This document shows positions 35,693-49,501 of a DNA stretch of 64,000 nucleotides, piece after piece. Numbering within the stretch: position 1 is the first letter of the stretch; each line of letters begins with the position of its first letter. The position numbers and the translations under genes are program-made. This stretch comes from Scylla paramamosain (lineage: Eukaryota; Arthropoda; Malacostraca; Decapoda; Portunidae): assembly GCF_035594125.1 (NCBI RefSeq), contig NC_087192.1, positions 12,928,501 to 12,992,500 of the forward strand. Direction: 5' to 3'. Below the pieces are notes generated by a model that ran no database searches, was not told the origin of the DNA, and saw only the letters and a program-made list of their open reading frames with translations.

Positions 35693-38600
35693 CATGCAAA
35701 GCCTCCCATATGAGGAAATTAAAGACGTTACCAGAAATCTGTCTTTTGGGTGTTTTTTAGCATGTTAGACACCAAAACGATAAATAATAAGGAACTCACT
35801 CTATGTGGGAATCCAAAAGAAAATTACTGAAAACGTGTCTTCTCAGTGTTTTACGTAGAAAACATTGCGAGAAAAATGTATAATGAATGTTTTATAGTTC
35901 AAAAAATCCAAAAGGCAAAAAACGCAAAAACTCGTGTAAATGCTGAAACTCATGAATAACACTCTTAATTGAGAAACAGAGCAACCTTACGAAATGCGTG
36001 TCAAAAACACTAAAAGGCAAGTTCTTCGTAAAAGTTGGTTTTATTCCCATGTAATGTGATTGCCCTGCTTTTTAGTGTTTTATTGCCTAGCACGCTCAAA
36101 AACACTCAAAGACACTTTTCTGGTAATGTCATTTTTTCCCTCATAAAGCTATTTTTGCATGGAATTATGGGTTTTGGTAACAAAGAATGTAAAAAAAAAA
36201 AACACTCAAAATACACGCATTTAATAAAGTTGTTCTGTTTCTTCATTAGGAGTGTTATTCATGAGTTTCAGTATTTTGGTATTTTGGCGTTTTTTGATTT
36301 GTGATTAGGGTGAACTATAAAACACTCATTATACACGTTTCTCATTATGTCCTCTTTTTTCCTTATATAGAGTGCTTTGCATCCATTTTCGAGTTTCTTT
36401 TTTATGTAACAAGCTCAAAAACACACAAAATATACATTTTTGGTAATGTTATTCTATTCCTTCATATTGGTTAGTTTTGCCTCCGTTTTTGCGTTTTTCT
36501 ACGTAAATCTTTTAAAAGACACGTTTCCAGTAATTTTGTTTTGGATATCCATATAGAGTGACTTTCATATTATTTATCGTTTTGATGCTTACCATGCTTT
36601 TTGATGCCTTGTGCTTCCCATTATAGAATTCTGTCCATCCATTTTCGCGATTTTTGTAGGTTAGAATTTCAAAAACACTCAAAATATATCTTTTTGGGAA
36701 TGTTATTCTATTTCTTCATTTTGGTTAGTTTGCATCCGTTTTAGCGTTTTGTACGTAAAACACCGAAAAGACACGTTTTCAGTAATTTTGTTTTGGATTC
36801 CCATATAGAATGACTTCCTTGGGTTTTATCATTTTGGTTCCTAACATGCTGAAAAACACTCATAAGACACTTTTCTGGCAAACGTTTAATTTCCTCATAT
36901 AGGTGGCTTTGCATACACTTTAGGGGTTTGGTACATAACAGTCCGAAAAAAAAGCTAAATTTAACTTTTTTGATAATGTTCTTATTTCATATAATTTCCT
37001 GAACTTTGCCGAATTTTGGCACCTCGTTACCTATGAAGATGAATAAGAATGGAAAAAAAAATCGTATTTTTTTACTTATTTACTTTTTTTTTGTCAATAA
37101 AGAGTGTAATTTATGGCTTTTAGCTTTTTCGTACTTAATGAACTTAAAAACAGTCATAATACACGTTTCTCGTAATGTCCTTTCATTTCCCAAAAATACG
37201 GTTTTTTGCATATATTTAAGCGTTTTTATTGGTAACATGATCAAAAACACTCAAAATACATGTTTTTAGTAATATTCTGTTTCACCATCAAGTGTATTTT
37301 CCATGCATTTTAGTGTTTTGGTATAAAAGGAGCTGAAAATACACTTAAAGGCAAGTTTTTGTTAAAAATTGGTTTTATTCCAATATAATGTGATTGCCCT
37401 GCTTTTTAGTGCTTTATTGCCTAACACGCTCAAAAAAACTCTAAAGACATTTTTCTGGTAATGTCATTTTTTTCCCACAAAAAGCTGGATTCGAATGCAA
37501 TTTGGGGTTTTGGTAACTAAGGATGTGAAAAGCACTCAAAATACAAGCAATTAGTAAGATTGTTCTTTTTCTCAATTAAGAGTGTTGTTCCAGAGTTACA
37601 GCATTTTGGAATGTAAGAAACTTCTTAATATACACGAGTTTTTGCGTTTTTTGCCTTGTAGTTCTTGTGAAACTATAAAACACTCGTTATACACGTTTCT
37701 CGTAATGTCCTTTTCCTTCCCAATATAGAGTGCTTTCCATCCATTTTCGCGTTTTTTGTAGGTAACAATTTGAAAAACACTTAAAATATACCTTTTCGGT
37801 AATGTTATTTTATTTCTTCATATTGGTTGGTTTGCATCCGTTTTAGCGTTTTTCTACGTAAAACACCGAAAAGACACGTTTTTAGTTATTTTGTTTTGGA
37901 TTCCCATATAGATTGAATTCCATGTTATTTATCGTGTTGGTTTTTAACATGCTAAAAAACACTCATATGACCGTTTTCTGGTAAAGACATTTAATTTCCA
38001 CATATAGGTGGCTTTGCATGCACTTTAGGGGTTTGGTAAATAACAGTTCGAAAAAAAAAAAGCTAAATTTAACTTTTTTGATAATGTTCTTATTTCACAT
38101 AATTTCCTAAAATTTGTCCGAATTTTGGCATTTCGGCACCTGTGAAGATGAATAAGAAAGGAAAAAAATATTGTATTTATATATTTTTTTTATTTATTTA
38201 TTGTTTCTCAATAAAGAGTGTTATTTGTGGCTTTTAGCTTTTTGGTAATTAATGAACTTAAAAACACTCATAATACTCGTTTCTCGTAATCTCCTTTCGT
38301 TTCCCAAAAATAGTGTTCTTTGCATTTATTTAAGCGTTTTTATTGGTAACATGATCAAAAACACTCAAAATACGTTTTTGGTAATGTTATACTGTTTCCC
38401 CATAAAGAGTGTTTTGCATGCGTTTTAGTGTTTTGGTATATAAGCTGCTCAAAAACACATAAATGCAAGTTCTTGGTAAAAACTCGTTTTCCTCCAACGT
38501 AATGTGATTGCCCTCCTTTTTAGTGCTTTATTTTGTATCATGCTCAAAAACACTCACAAGACACTTTTCTGGTAAAGTCTTTTTTTTCCCAGAAATTTAT

Positions 38601-41525
38601 TTTCGCATGCAATTTTGGGTTTTGATAAGAATACAAAAAGCAATCAAAATACACGCATTTATTAGGGCTGTTCTGTTTCTCAATTAGGAGTGTTATACAT
38701 GAGTTTTAGCATTTTTGTATCTAGGAAACCTCTCCATATACACGAGATTTTGCGTTTTTCGCCTCGCGGTTCTTATGAACTATAAAACACTCATTATACA
38801 CTTTTCTTGCAATGTCCTTTTCTTTCCCAATATAGAGTGCTTTGCATCAATTTTCGCGTTTTTTGTAGGTAACATGCTCAAAAACACTCAAAATATACCT
38901 TTTTAGTAACGTTTTTCTTTTTCTTGATATTGGTTGCTTTGCATCCGTTTTAGAGTTTTTCTACGTAAAACACTGAGAAGACACGTTTTCAGTAGCTTTT
39001 TCTTTTGGATTCCCCTATAGAGTGAGTTTTTTTTTATTATTTATCGTTTTGGTGCCTAACATGCTAAAAAAAACACTCAAAACACATATTTCTGGTAAGG
39101 TCGTTTAATTTCCTCATATAGGAGTCTTTGCATGCACTTTAAGGTTTGGTACATAACAGTCCAATAAAAAAAAACCGGAAATTAACTTTTTTGATAACAC
39201 TCTTCTATCATATGATTGCCCTGAATTTTCCCAGAATTTTGGCATCTCGGTACCTATGAATATGAATAACAAAAAAAAAAAAAATCCTATTTCTTTATAT
39301 TTTTTTTTATTTTTTTAAATAAAGGCCTTAAAAAAAATAAAAAACTTAAAAAAACACTCATAATACACGTTTCTCGTAATATCCTTTTGTTTCCCAAACA
39401 TAATGTTCTTTGCATGTAATTAAGCGTTTATATAGATAACATTATCAATAACACTCAAAATACATGTTTTTGGTAATGTTCTGTTTCTCCATAAAGTTTG
39501 TTTTTGTATGGGTTTTAGCGGTTTGGTATATAAGGACATCAAAAACACTTAAAGGCAAGTTTTTAGTATAAATTGGTGTTATTCCAATGTAATATGATTG
39601 CCCTGCTTTTTAGTGCTTTATTGCCTATCACGCTCAAAAACACTTAAAAGACACTTTTCTGGTAATGTCATTTTTTTCTCACATCAAGGTGGTTTTGCAT
39701 ACAATTTGGGGTTTTGGTAACTAAGAATGTGAAAAGCACTCAAAATACAAGCATTTAGTAAGGTTGTTCTGTTTCTCAATTAAGAGTGTTATTCATGAGT
39801 TTCAGCATTTTTGTATTTAGGAACCTTCTCCATATACAGGAGTTTTTGTGTTTTTAGCCTTTTGGTTCTTTTGAACTATAAAAAACTCATTATACACTTT
39901 TCTTGCAAAATCCTTTTGTTTTTTAATATAGAGTGCTTTGCATCAATTTTCGCGTTTTTTTCTAGGTAACAAGCTCAAAAACACTCAAAATATACCTTTT
40001 TGGTAATGTTTTTCTATTTTTTGATATTGGTAGGTTTGCATCCGTTTTAGCGTTTTTCTACGTAAAAGAAAGAAAAAACACTTTTTCAGTGTTTTTGTTT
40101 TGGATTCTCATATAGAGTGAGTTCCTTATTATTTATCGTTTTGGTGCCTAACATGCTGAAAAACACTCAAAAAACAGATTTCTGGTAAGCTCGTTTAATT
40201 TCCTCATATAGGAGTCTTTGGATGCACTTTACGGTTTGGTACATAAGAGTCCGAAAAAAAAAAGTTAAAATTTACTTTTTTGATAATTTTTGTTTTAACG
40301 TATAATAGTCCTGAATTTTCCCAGAATTTTGGCATTTCGGTACCTATGAAGATGAATAACAAAAAAAAAATGTTATTTTTTTATTTTATTACTTTTTTTT
40401 CTAAATAAAGAGTGTTATTTGTGGGTTTTAATTTTTGGTACTTAAGGAACTTAAAAACACTTATAATACACATTTCTCGTAATGTCCTTTCGTTTCTTAA
40501 ACATAAGGTTTTTTGCATGTATTTAAGCGTTTTTATAGATAACATGATCAAAAACACTCAAAATATATGTTTTTGGTAATTTTATTCTCTTTCTCCATAA
40601 AAGGTGTTTTGCTTGCGTTTTAGCGTTTTCATATGTAATTAGCTCAAAAACACTTAAAGGCAAGTTCTTGGTAAAAGTTGTTATTATTCCCATGTAATGT
40701 GATTCCCCTGCTTTTTAGTGCTTTATTGCCTAACACGCTCAAAAACACTCAAAAAACACTTTTCTGGTAATATCATTTTTTTCCCAAATAAAGCTAGTTT
40801 TGCATGGAATTTTGAGTTTTGGTAACTAAGAATGTGAAAAAAAACTCAAAACACAGTTTTTAGTAAGGTTTTTCTATTTCCCAATTAAAAGTGTTATTCA
40901 TGAGTTTCAGCATTTTGGTATGTAAGAAACTTTTCTAATACACACATTTGGTAAGGTTTTTCTGTTTCAAAATTAAAAGTGTTATTGATGAGTTTCAGCT
41001 TTTTGGTATGTAAGAAACTTCTTTATGTACACGAGTTTTTGAGTATTTTACCTTGTGGTTCTTGTCAAACTATAAAACACTCATACACGTTTCTCGTAAT
41101 GTCCTCTTCTTTGCCAATATAAAGTGCTTTCCATCCATTTTTGCATTTTTTGTAGGTAACAAGCTCAAAAACACAACAAAATTTATCTTTTTGGTAATGT
41201 TATTCTATTTCTTCATATTGGTTGGTTTGCATCCGTTTTAGCGTTTTTCTACGTAAATCACTGAAAACACACGTTTTAAGTAATATTGTTCAAAAATTCA
41301 AAAAATTGCTGGAAAACACTCAAAAGACAGGTTTCTGGTAAAGTCGTGTAATTTCCCCATATAGGTGGATTTGCATGCACTTCAGAGTTTGTACATAACT
41401 CCAGAAAAAAGCTAAAATTATTTTTTTTATAATGATTTTTTTTTTTTACAAAATTTCCATGAATTTTGGCAGAATTTTGGCATCTCGGTACCTATGAAGA
41501 TGAATAACAATTTTTTTTTTCAATA
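34207..41525 (-). repeat. Segmental copy 2 of the multi-HOR super-repeat
   Basis: This is the most complete of three R-oriented copies. It contains the inverted segment (35693-36000), the CTTTTTGATGCC junction (36597), HOR anchors near 37018, 38127, 39241, 40331 and 41479, and the TCTAATACACACATTTGG unit (about 40930). It is offset about 12.40 kb from copy 1 and about 19.7 kb from copy 3 at the inverted segment. After 41525 it jumps back to a phase equal to about 35390. Confidence 0.75.
35693..36000 (+). repeat. Inverted satellite segment inside an R array (short class)
   Basis: This 308-bp segment has the same length, breakpoints and internal deletion (TACGTAGAAAACATTGCGAG near 35850) as 23296-23603. 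The two differ only by scattered substitutions, such as ACGAAATGCGTGT in place of ACTAAATGCGTGT at the right end. Confidence 0.85.
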
Positions 41526-41874
41526 AAAAGTTATTTTTGGGTTTTAGCTTTTTGGTACTTAAGGAACTTAAAAATCACTCATAATACACGTTTCTCGTAA
41601 TGTTCTTTCGTTTCCCAAAAATAAGGTTCTTTGCATGTATTTAAGCGTTTTTATACATAACATGATCAAAAACACTCAAAATACATGTATTTGGTAATGT
41701 TATTCTGTTTCTCCATAAAATGTATTTTGCATGCGTTTTAGCGTTTTGGTACGTAAGTGGCTCAAAAACACTTATAGGTAAGTTCTTGGTAAAATTTGGT
41801 TTTATTCCCATGTAATGTGATTGCCATGGCATTTAGTGCTTTATTGCGTAACACGCTCACAAACACCTAAAAGA
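36001..41874 (-). repeat. Satellite HORs, R orientation
   Basis: Anchors near 37018, 38127, 39241, 40331 and 41479 are spaced about 1109, 1114, 1090 and 1148 bp. This is the reverse complement of the regular F block 4375-10371 in unit order and rare variants. At about 41525-41560 the array jumps back: 41560-41874 repeats about 35390-35692 just before a second inverted segment. No gene is visible. Confidence 0.88.
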
Positions 41875-42328
41875 CATGCAAAGCCCCCCATATGAGGAAA
41901 TTAAAGACATAACAAGAAATATGTCTTTTCAATGTTTTTCAGCATATTAGGCACAAAACGATAAATAATAAGGAACTCACTCTATGTGGGAATCCAAAAG
42001 AAAATTACTGAAAACGTGTCTTCTCAGTGTTTTACGTAGAAAAACTCTAAAACTGATACAAACCAACCAATATCAAGAAGCAGAATAACATTACAAAAAA
42101 TGTATATTTTGAGTGTTTTTGTGCTTGTTTCGTACAAAAAAAATCGCGAAAATTGATACAAAGCATTCTATATTGGGAAACAAAGGGATATTGCAAGAAA
42201 AGTGTATAATGAATGTTTTATAGTTCAAAAAAGCCACAAGGCAAAAAACGCAAAAAACTCGTGTATATGCTGAAACTCTTGAATAACACTCTTAATTGAG
42301 AAACAGAGCAACCTTACTAAATGCGTGT
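41875..42328 (+). repeat. Inverted satellite segment inside an R array (long class)
   Basis: This 454-bp segment has the shared breakpoints (CATGCAAAGCCCCCCATATG at the left, ACTAAATGCGTGT at the right). It keeps the roughly 146-bp interior (about 42040-42185) that the short class has lost. It is closest in organisation to the reverse complement of 10372-10826. The enclosing anchor spacing (41479 to 43381) is about 1.90 kb. Confidence 0.85.
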
Positions 42329-45300
42329 CAAAAACACTAAAAGGCAAGTTCTTCGTAAAAGTTGGTTGTATTCCCATGTACTCGTAATGTGATTGCCCTG
42401 CTTTTTAGTGCTTTATTGCCTAACACGCTCAAAAACACTCAAAGACACTTTTCTGGTAATGTCATTTTTTTCCCACATAAAGCTAGTTTCTCATGGAATT
42501 TGGGGTTTTGGTAACTAAGAATGTAAAATAACACTCAAAATACACGCATTTAGTAAGGTTGTTCTGTTTCTTGATTAAGAGTGTTATTCATGAGTTTCAG
42601 TATTTTGGTATCTTAGAAACTTCTCCATACAGTCGAGTTTTTGCGTTTTTTGCCTTGTGATGCTGGTGAAACTATAAAACACTCATTATACACGTTTCTC
42701 GTTATGTCCTTTTTTTTCTTTTTACTTATATAGAGTGCTTTGCATATATTTTCGCATTTTTTTTATGTAACAAGCTCAAGAACACACAAAATGTATGTTT
42801 TGGTAATGTTATTCTATTTCTTCATATTGGTTGGTTTGCATCTGTTTTAGCGTTTTTCTACGTAAATCTTTTAAAAGACACGTTTCCAATAATATTGCTT
42901 TGGATTTCCATATAGAGGGACTTTCATATTATTTATCGTTTTGGTGCCTAAAATGTTTTTTGGTGCCTTTTGCCTCACAATATAGAGTTCTTTCCATCCA
43001 TTTTCGCGTTTTTTGTAGGTAACAATATCAAAAACACTCAAAATATACCTTTTTGGTAATGTTATTCTATTTCTTCATTTTGGTTGGTTTGCATCCGTTT
43101 TAGCGTTTTCTACGGAAAACACCGAAAAGACGTGTTTTCAGTAATTTATTTTTGGATTCCCATATAGATTGACTTCCTTGTGTTTTATCGTGTTGTTTCC
43201 TAACATGCTGAAAAACCCTCATAAGTCAGTTTTCTGGCAAAGACGTTCAATTTTCCCATATAGGTGGCTTTGCATGCACTTTAGGGGTTTGGTACATAAC
43301 AGTCCGAAAAAAAGGCTAAATGTAAATTTTTTGATAATGTTCTTATTTTATATAATTTCCTGAACTTTGCCCGAATTATGGCACCTCCTTACCTGTAAAG
43401 ATAAATAAAAATGAAAAAAAAATATCGTATTTTTTTATTTATTTATTTATTTTTTCTCAATAAAGAGTGTAATTTGTGGCTTTTAGCTTTTTCGTACTTA
43501 ATGAACTTAAAAACACTCACAATACACGTTTCTCGTAATGTCCTTTCGTTTCCCAAAAATAGGGTTCTTTGCATGCATTTAAGAGTTTTTATTGGTAACA
43601 TGATCAAAAACACTCAAAATACATGTTTTTGGTAATGTTATTCTGTGTCACCCTAAAGTGTATTTTGCATGCATTTTAGAGTTTTGGTATGTAAGGAGCT
43701 CAAATACACTTGAAGGCAAGTTCTTGTTAAAAATTGGTTTTATTTCAATGGAATGTCATTGCCCTGCTTTTTAGTGCTTTATTGCCTAACACGCTCAAAA
43801 ACACTCAAAAGACATTTTTCTGGTAATGTCATTTTTTTCCCACATAAAGCTGGTTTCGCATGCAATTTGGGGTTTTGGTAACTAAGGATGTGAAAAGCAC
43901 TCAAAATACACGCAATTAGTAAGATTGTTCTGTTTCTCAATTAAAAGTGTTGTTCCAGAGTTTCAGCATTTTGGAATGTAAGAAACTTCTCTATATACAC
44001 GAGATTTTGCGTTTTTTGCCTTGTAGTTCTTGTGAAACTATAAAACACTCATTATACACGTTTCTCGTAATGTCCTTTTGCTTCCCAATATAGAGAGCTT
44101 TCCATCTATTTTCGCTTTTTTTGTAGGTAACAATTTCAAAAACACTCAAAATATACCTTTTTAGTAACGTTTTTCTATTTCTTTATATTGGTTGGTTTGC
44201 ATCCGTTTTAAAATTTTTCTACGTAAAACACCGAAAAAAACACGTTTTTAGTAATATTGTTTTGGATTCCCATATAGATTGACTTCCATGTTATTTATCG
44301 TGTTGGTTCCTAAGATGCTGAAAAACTCTCATAAGACCGTTTTCTGGCAAAGACGTTTCATTTCCCCATATAGGTGGCTTTGCATGCACTTTAGGGGTTT
44401 GGTACATAATAGTCCGAAAAAAAACTAAAGAACTTTTTTGATAATGTTCTTATTTCACATAATTTCATGAATTTTGCCCGAGTTTTGGCATCTCGGTACC
44501 TGTGAAGATGAATAAGAAAGAAAAAAAATATCGTATTTTTTTGTATTTATTTATTGTTTCTCAATAAAGAGTGTTATTTGTGGCTTTTAGCTTTTTGGTA
44601 ATTAATGAACTTAAAAACACTCATAATACACGTTTCTCGTAATCTCCTTTCCTTTCCTAAAAATAGAGTTCTTTGCATGTATTTTAGCGTTTTCATTGGT
44701 AACATGATCAAAAACACTCAAAATATATGTTTTTGGTAATATTATTCTGTTTCACCATAAAGAGTGTTTTGCATGCATTTTAGTGTTTTGGTATATAAGG
44801 AGCTCAAAAAACACGTAAAGGAAAGTTCTTGGTAAAAATTCGTTTTCCTCCAATGTAATGTGATTGCCTTCCTTTTTAGTGCTTTATTGCCTATCACGCT
44901 AAAAAAGACTCATAAGACACTTTTCAGGTAAAGTCTTTTTTTTTCCCACAAATCTATTTTCGCATGCAATTTGGGGTTTTGGTAACTAAGAATGTGAAAA
45001 GCACTGAAAATACACGCATTTATTAAGGTTGTTCTGTTTCTAAATTAGGATTGTTATACATAAGTTTCAGCATTTTTGTATCTAGGAAACCTCTCCATAT
45101 ACACGAGATTTTGCGTTTTTTGCCTTGTGGTTCTTTTGAACTATAAAACACTCATTATACACTTTTCTTGCAATGTCCTTTTGTTTTTCAATATAGTGTG
45201 CTTTGCATCAATTTTTGCGTTTTTCGTAGGTAATAAGCTCAAAAACACTCAAAATATACCTTTTTAGTAACGTTTTTCTATTTCTTTATATTGGTTGCTT

Positions 45301-48300
45301 TGCATCCGTTTTAGCGTTTTTCTACGTAAAACACTGAGAAGACACGTTTTCAGTAACTTTGTTTTGGATCCCCATATAGAGGTGAGTTCCTTATTATTTA
45401 TCGTTTTGGTGCTTAACATGCTAAAAAACACTCAAATCACAGATTTCTGATAAAGTCGTTAATTTTTTTTTTCATATAGGAGGCTTTGCATGCACTTTAG
45501 GGTTTGGTACATGACAATTCGAAAAAAAAAGCTGAAATTAACTTTTTTTATAATATTCTTTTATCATACGATTGCCCTGAATTTTCCCAGAATTTTGGCA
45601 TCTCGGTACTATGAAGATGAATAACAAAAAAAAAAAAAAATCCATTTTTTTATATATTTTTTTTTATTTTTTTTTATTTTTTTTATTTTCTGAATAGTGT
45701 TATTTGTGGGTTTTAGCTTTTTGGTACTTAAAGAACTTAAAAAAAAACACTCATAATACACGTTTCGTGATGTCCTTTTGTTTCCCAAACATAATGTTCT
45801 TTGCATGTATTTAAGCGTTTTTATAGATAACATGATCAAAAAACGCTCAAAATATTTTTTTGGTAATATTATTTTGTTTCTCCATAAAATTTGTTTTGCA
45901 TGCGTTTTAGCGGTTTGTTATATAAGGAGCTCAAAAACACTTAAAGGCAAGTTTTTGGTGTAAATTGGTGTTATTGTAATGTAATTTCATTGCCGTGCTT
46001 TTAGTGCTTTATTGCCTATCACGCTCAAAAACACTTAAAAGACACTTTTCTGGTAATGTCATTTTTTTCTTACATGAAGGTGGTTTCGCATGTAATTTGG
46101 GGTTTTGATAACTAAGAATGTGAAAAGCACGCAAAATACAAGCATTTAGTAAGGTTGTTCTGTTTCTCAGTTAAGAGTGTTATTCATGAGTTTCAGCTTT
46201 TTGGTATCTAGGAACATTCTCCATATACACGAGTTTTTGTGTTTTTTGCCTTTTGGTTCTTTTGAACTACAAAAACTCATTATACACTTTTCTTGCAAAG
46301 TCCTTTTGTTTTCTTATGTAGAGTGCTTTGCATCAATTTTCCCGTTTTTTTGTAGGTAACAAGCACAAAAACACTCAAAATATACCTTTTTGGTAATGTT
46401 TTTCTATTTGTTGATATTGGTTGGTTTGCATCCGTTTCAGCGTTTTTCTACGTAAAACACTGAAAAGACACGTTTTCAGCAATTTTGTTTTGGATTCTCA
46501 TATAGGGTGAGTTCCTTATTATTTATCGTTTTGGTGCCTAACATGCTGAAAAAACACTCAAAAAACAGATTTCTGGTAAGGTCGTTTAATTTCCTCATAT
46601 AGGAGTCTTTCGATGCACTTTAGGGTTTGGTATATAACAATCCGAAAAAAAAGCTAAAATTAACTTTTTTGATAATTTTCTTTGATCATATAATAGCCCT
46701 GAATTTTCCCAGAATTTTGGAATCTCGGTACCTATAAAGATGAATAACAAAAAAAAAAAATCCTATTTTTTTTTTCTTACTTTTTTTTCTAAATAAAGAG
46801 TGTTATTTGTGGGTTTTATCTTTTTGGTACTTAAGGAACTTAAAAACACTTATAATACACATTTCTCGTAATGTCCTTTCGTTTCGCAAACATAAGGTTC
46901 TTTATATGTATTTAAGCCTTTTTATAGATAACATGATCAAAACCCAAAAAATATATGTTTTTGGTAATTTTATTGTTTCTCCATAGAAGGTGTTTTGCAT
47001 GCGTTTTAGCGTATTGGTATGTAATGAGCTCAAAAACACTTAAAGGCAAGTTCTTGGTAAAAGTTGTTTTTATTCCTATGTAATGTTATTACCCTGCTTT
47101 TTAGTGCTTTATTGCCTAACACGCTCAAAAACACTCAAAAGACACTTTTCTGGTAATATCATTTATATCCCACATAAAGCTAGTTTTGCATGGAATTTGG
47201 GAATTTCGTAACTAAGAATGTGAAAAAAAACTCAAAACACAGGCATTAATAAGATTTTTCTATTTCTTAATTAAAAGTGTTATTGATGAGTTTCAGCATT
47301 TTCGTAGGTAAGAATCTTTTCTAATACACACATTTGGTAAGGTATTTCTGTTTCAAAATTAAAAGTGTTATTCATGAGTTTCATCTTTTTGGTATGTAAG
47401 AAACTTTTTTTAGTTTTTTACCTTGTGGTTCTTGTCAAACTATAAAACACTCATACACGTTTCTCGTAATGTCCTTTTCTTTGCCAATATAAAGTGCTTT
47501 CCATCCATTTTTTGCTTTTTTTGTAGGTAACAAGCTCAAAAACACATCAAAATATATCTTTTTGGTAATGTTATTGTATTTCTTCTTATTGGTTGGTTTA
47601 CATCCGTTTTAGCGTTTTTTTAAGTAAATCACTGAAAAGACACGTTTTCAGTAATATTGTTGAAATTGGTGAAAAACACTCAAAAGACAGGTTTCTGGTA
47701 AAGTCGTGTAATTTCCCCATATAGATGGATTTGCATGCACTTCAGGGTTTGTACATAACTCCGGAAAAAGGCTAAAATTATTTTTTTTATAAAGATTTTT
47801 TTTACAAAATTTCCATGAATTTTGCCAGAATTTTGGCATCTCGGTACCTATGAAGATGAATAACAAAAAAAAAAAGTTTTTTTTTCTCTCTATAAAGAGT
47901 GTTATTTGTGGGTTTTAGCTTTTTGGTACTTAAGGAACTTAAAAACACTCATAATACACGATTTTCGTAATGTCCTTTTGTTATACAAACATAGGGTCCT
48001 TTACATGTATTTAAGCGTTTTTATAGGTTGCATAAAAAAAAAAACTCAAAATACATGTTTTTTGTAATGTTATTCTGTTTCTCCATAAAGGGTGTTTTGC
48101 ATGCTTTTTAGCGATTTGGTATGTAAGGAGTGAAAAAACACTTAAAGGCAAGTTCTTCGTAAAAGTTGGTTTTATTCCCATGTAATGTGATTGTTCTGCT
48201 TTTTAGTGCTTTGTTGCATATCACGCTCAAAAACACTAAAAAGACACTTTTTTGGTAATGTCATTTTTTTTCCACATAAAGGTAGTTTCGCATGTAATTT

Positions 48301-48340
48301 GGGATTTTCGTAACTAAGAATGTGAAAAACACTCAAAATA
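42329..48340 (-). repeat. Satellite HORs, R orientation
   Basis: Anchors lie near 43381, 44487, 45598, 46720 and 47836, at steps of about 1106, 1111, 1122 and 1116 bp. With 36-41 kb this is the most regular stretch in the window. The CTTTTTGGTGCC-type junction is near 42951. It parallels 36.0-41.5 kb: MYLGNLSIYTRF unit near 45076 and TCTAATACACACATTTGG unit near 47310. No gene is visible. Confidence 0.88.
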
Positions 48341-49477
48341 CACCCATTTGGTAAGGTAGTTCTGTTTCTCAATTGAAAGTGTTATTCATGCATTTCAGCA
48401 TTTTGGTATGTAAGAAACTTCTCTATATACACTAATTTTTTCGTTTTTTGCCTTGTGGTTCGTGTGAAACTATAAAACACTCATTATACACGTTTTTCGT
48501 AATGTTCTTTTATTTCCCAATATAGAGTGCTTTCCATCCATTTTCGCATTTTTTGTAGGTAACAAGCTGAAAAACACTCAAAATATATCTTTTTGGTAAT
48601 GTTATTGTATTTCTTCATATTGGTTGGCTTGCATCCGTTTTAGCGTTTTTCTTCGTAAATCACTGAAAAGACACGTTTTCAGTAGTATTGTTGCTGGAAA
48701 AAACACTCAAAAGACAGATTTCTGGTAAAGTCGTGTAATTTCCCCATATAGTTGGCTTTGCATGCACTTCTGGGTTTGGTACGTAATTCCGGAAAAAGCT
48801 AAAATTTTTTTTTTATAATGTGTTTTTTTACATAATTTCCCTGAATTTTGCCTGAATTTTGGCATCTTCATACCTATTTAGATGAATAACAAAAAAAAAA
48901 ATATTTTTTTAGTTATTTATTTTTTCTCTATTTGTGGGTTTTTGTTTTTTGGTACTTAAGTAACTTAAAAACAATCATAATACACGATTTTCGTAATGTC
49001 CTTTCGTTTCACAGACATAGGGTTCTTTGCATGTATTTAAGCGTTTTTATAAGTAACATGATCAAAAACACTTAAAACACATGTTTTTTGTAATGTTTTT
49101 TTCTGCTTCTCCATAAAGGAGTGTTTTGCATGCGTTTTAGCGTTTTGGTATGTAAGGAGCTCAAAAACACATAATGGCAAGTTCTTGGTCAAAGTTGGTT
49201 TTATACCCATGTAATGTGATTGCCCTGCTTTCTAGTGCTTTATTGCCAAACACGCTTAAAAACACTCCAAAGACACTTCTGGTAATGTCATTTTTTTCTC
49301 ACATAAAGCTAGTTTCGCATGCTTTTTGGGATTTTGCTAACTAACAATGTGAAAAACAATGAAAATACACGCTTTTGGTAAGATTGTTCTGTTTCTCAAT
49401 TAAGATTGTTATTCATGAGTTTCAGCATTTGGTATCTAAGAAACTTCTTTATATACACAAGTTTCAGCGCTTTTTGC

Positions 49478-49501
49478 CTTGTGGTTCTTGTGAACCACAA
49501 G
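49478..49501. repeat. Small perfect hairpin in a satellite monomer
   Basis: Arms CTTGTGGTTC and GAACCACAAG flank a 4-bp loop. This is the counterpart of 2396-2417. Here the hairpin is followed by about 25 bases (TTTTTTGCTCGAAAATAATA region) that are absent from the other copy and from the usual monomer. Confidence 0.65.
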
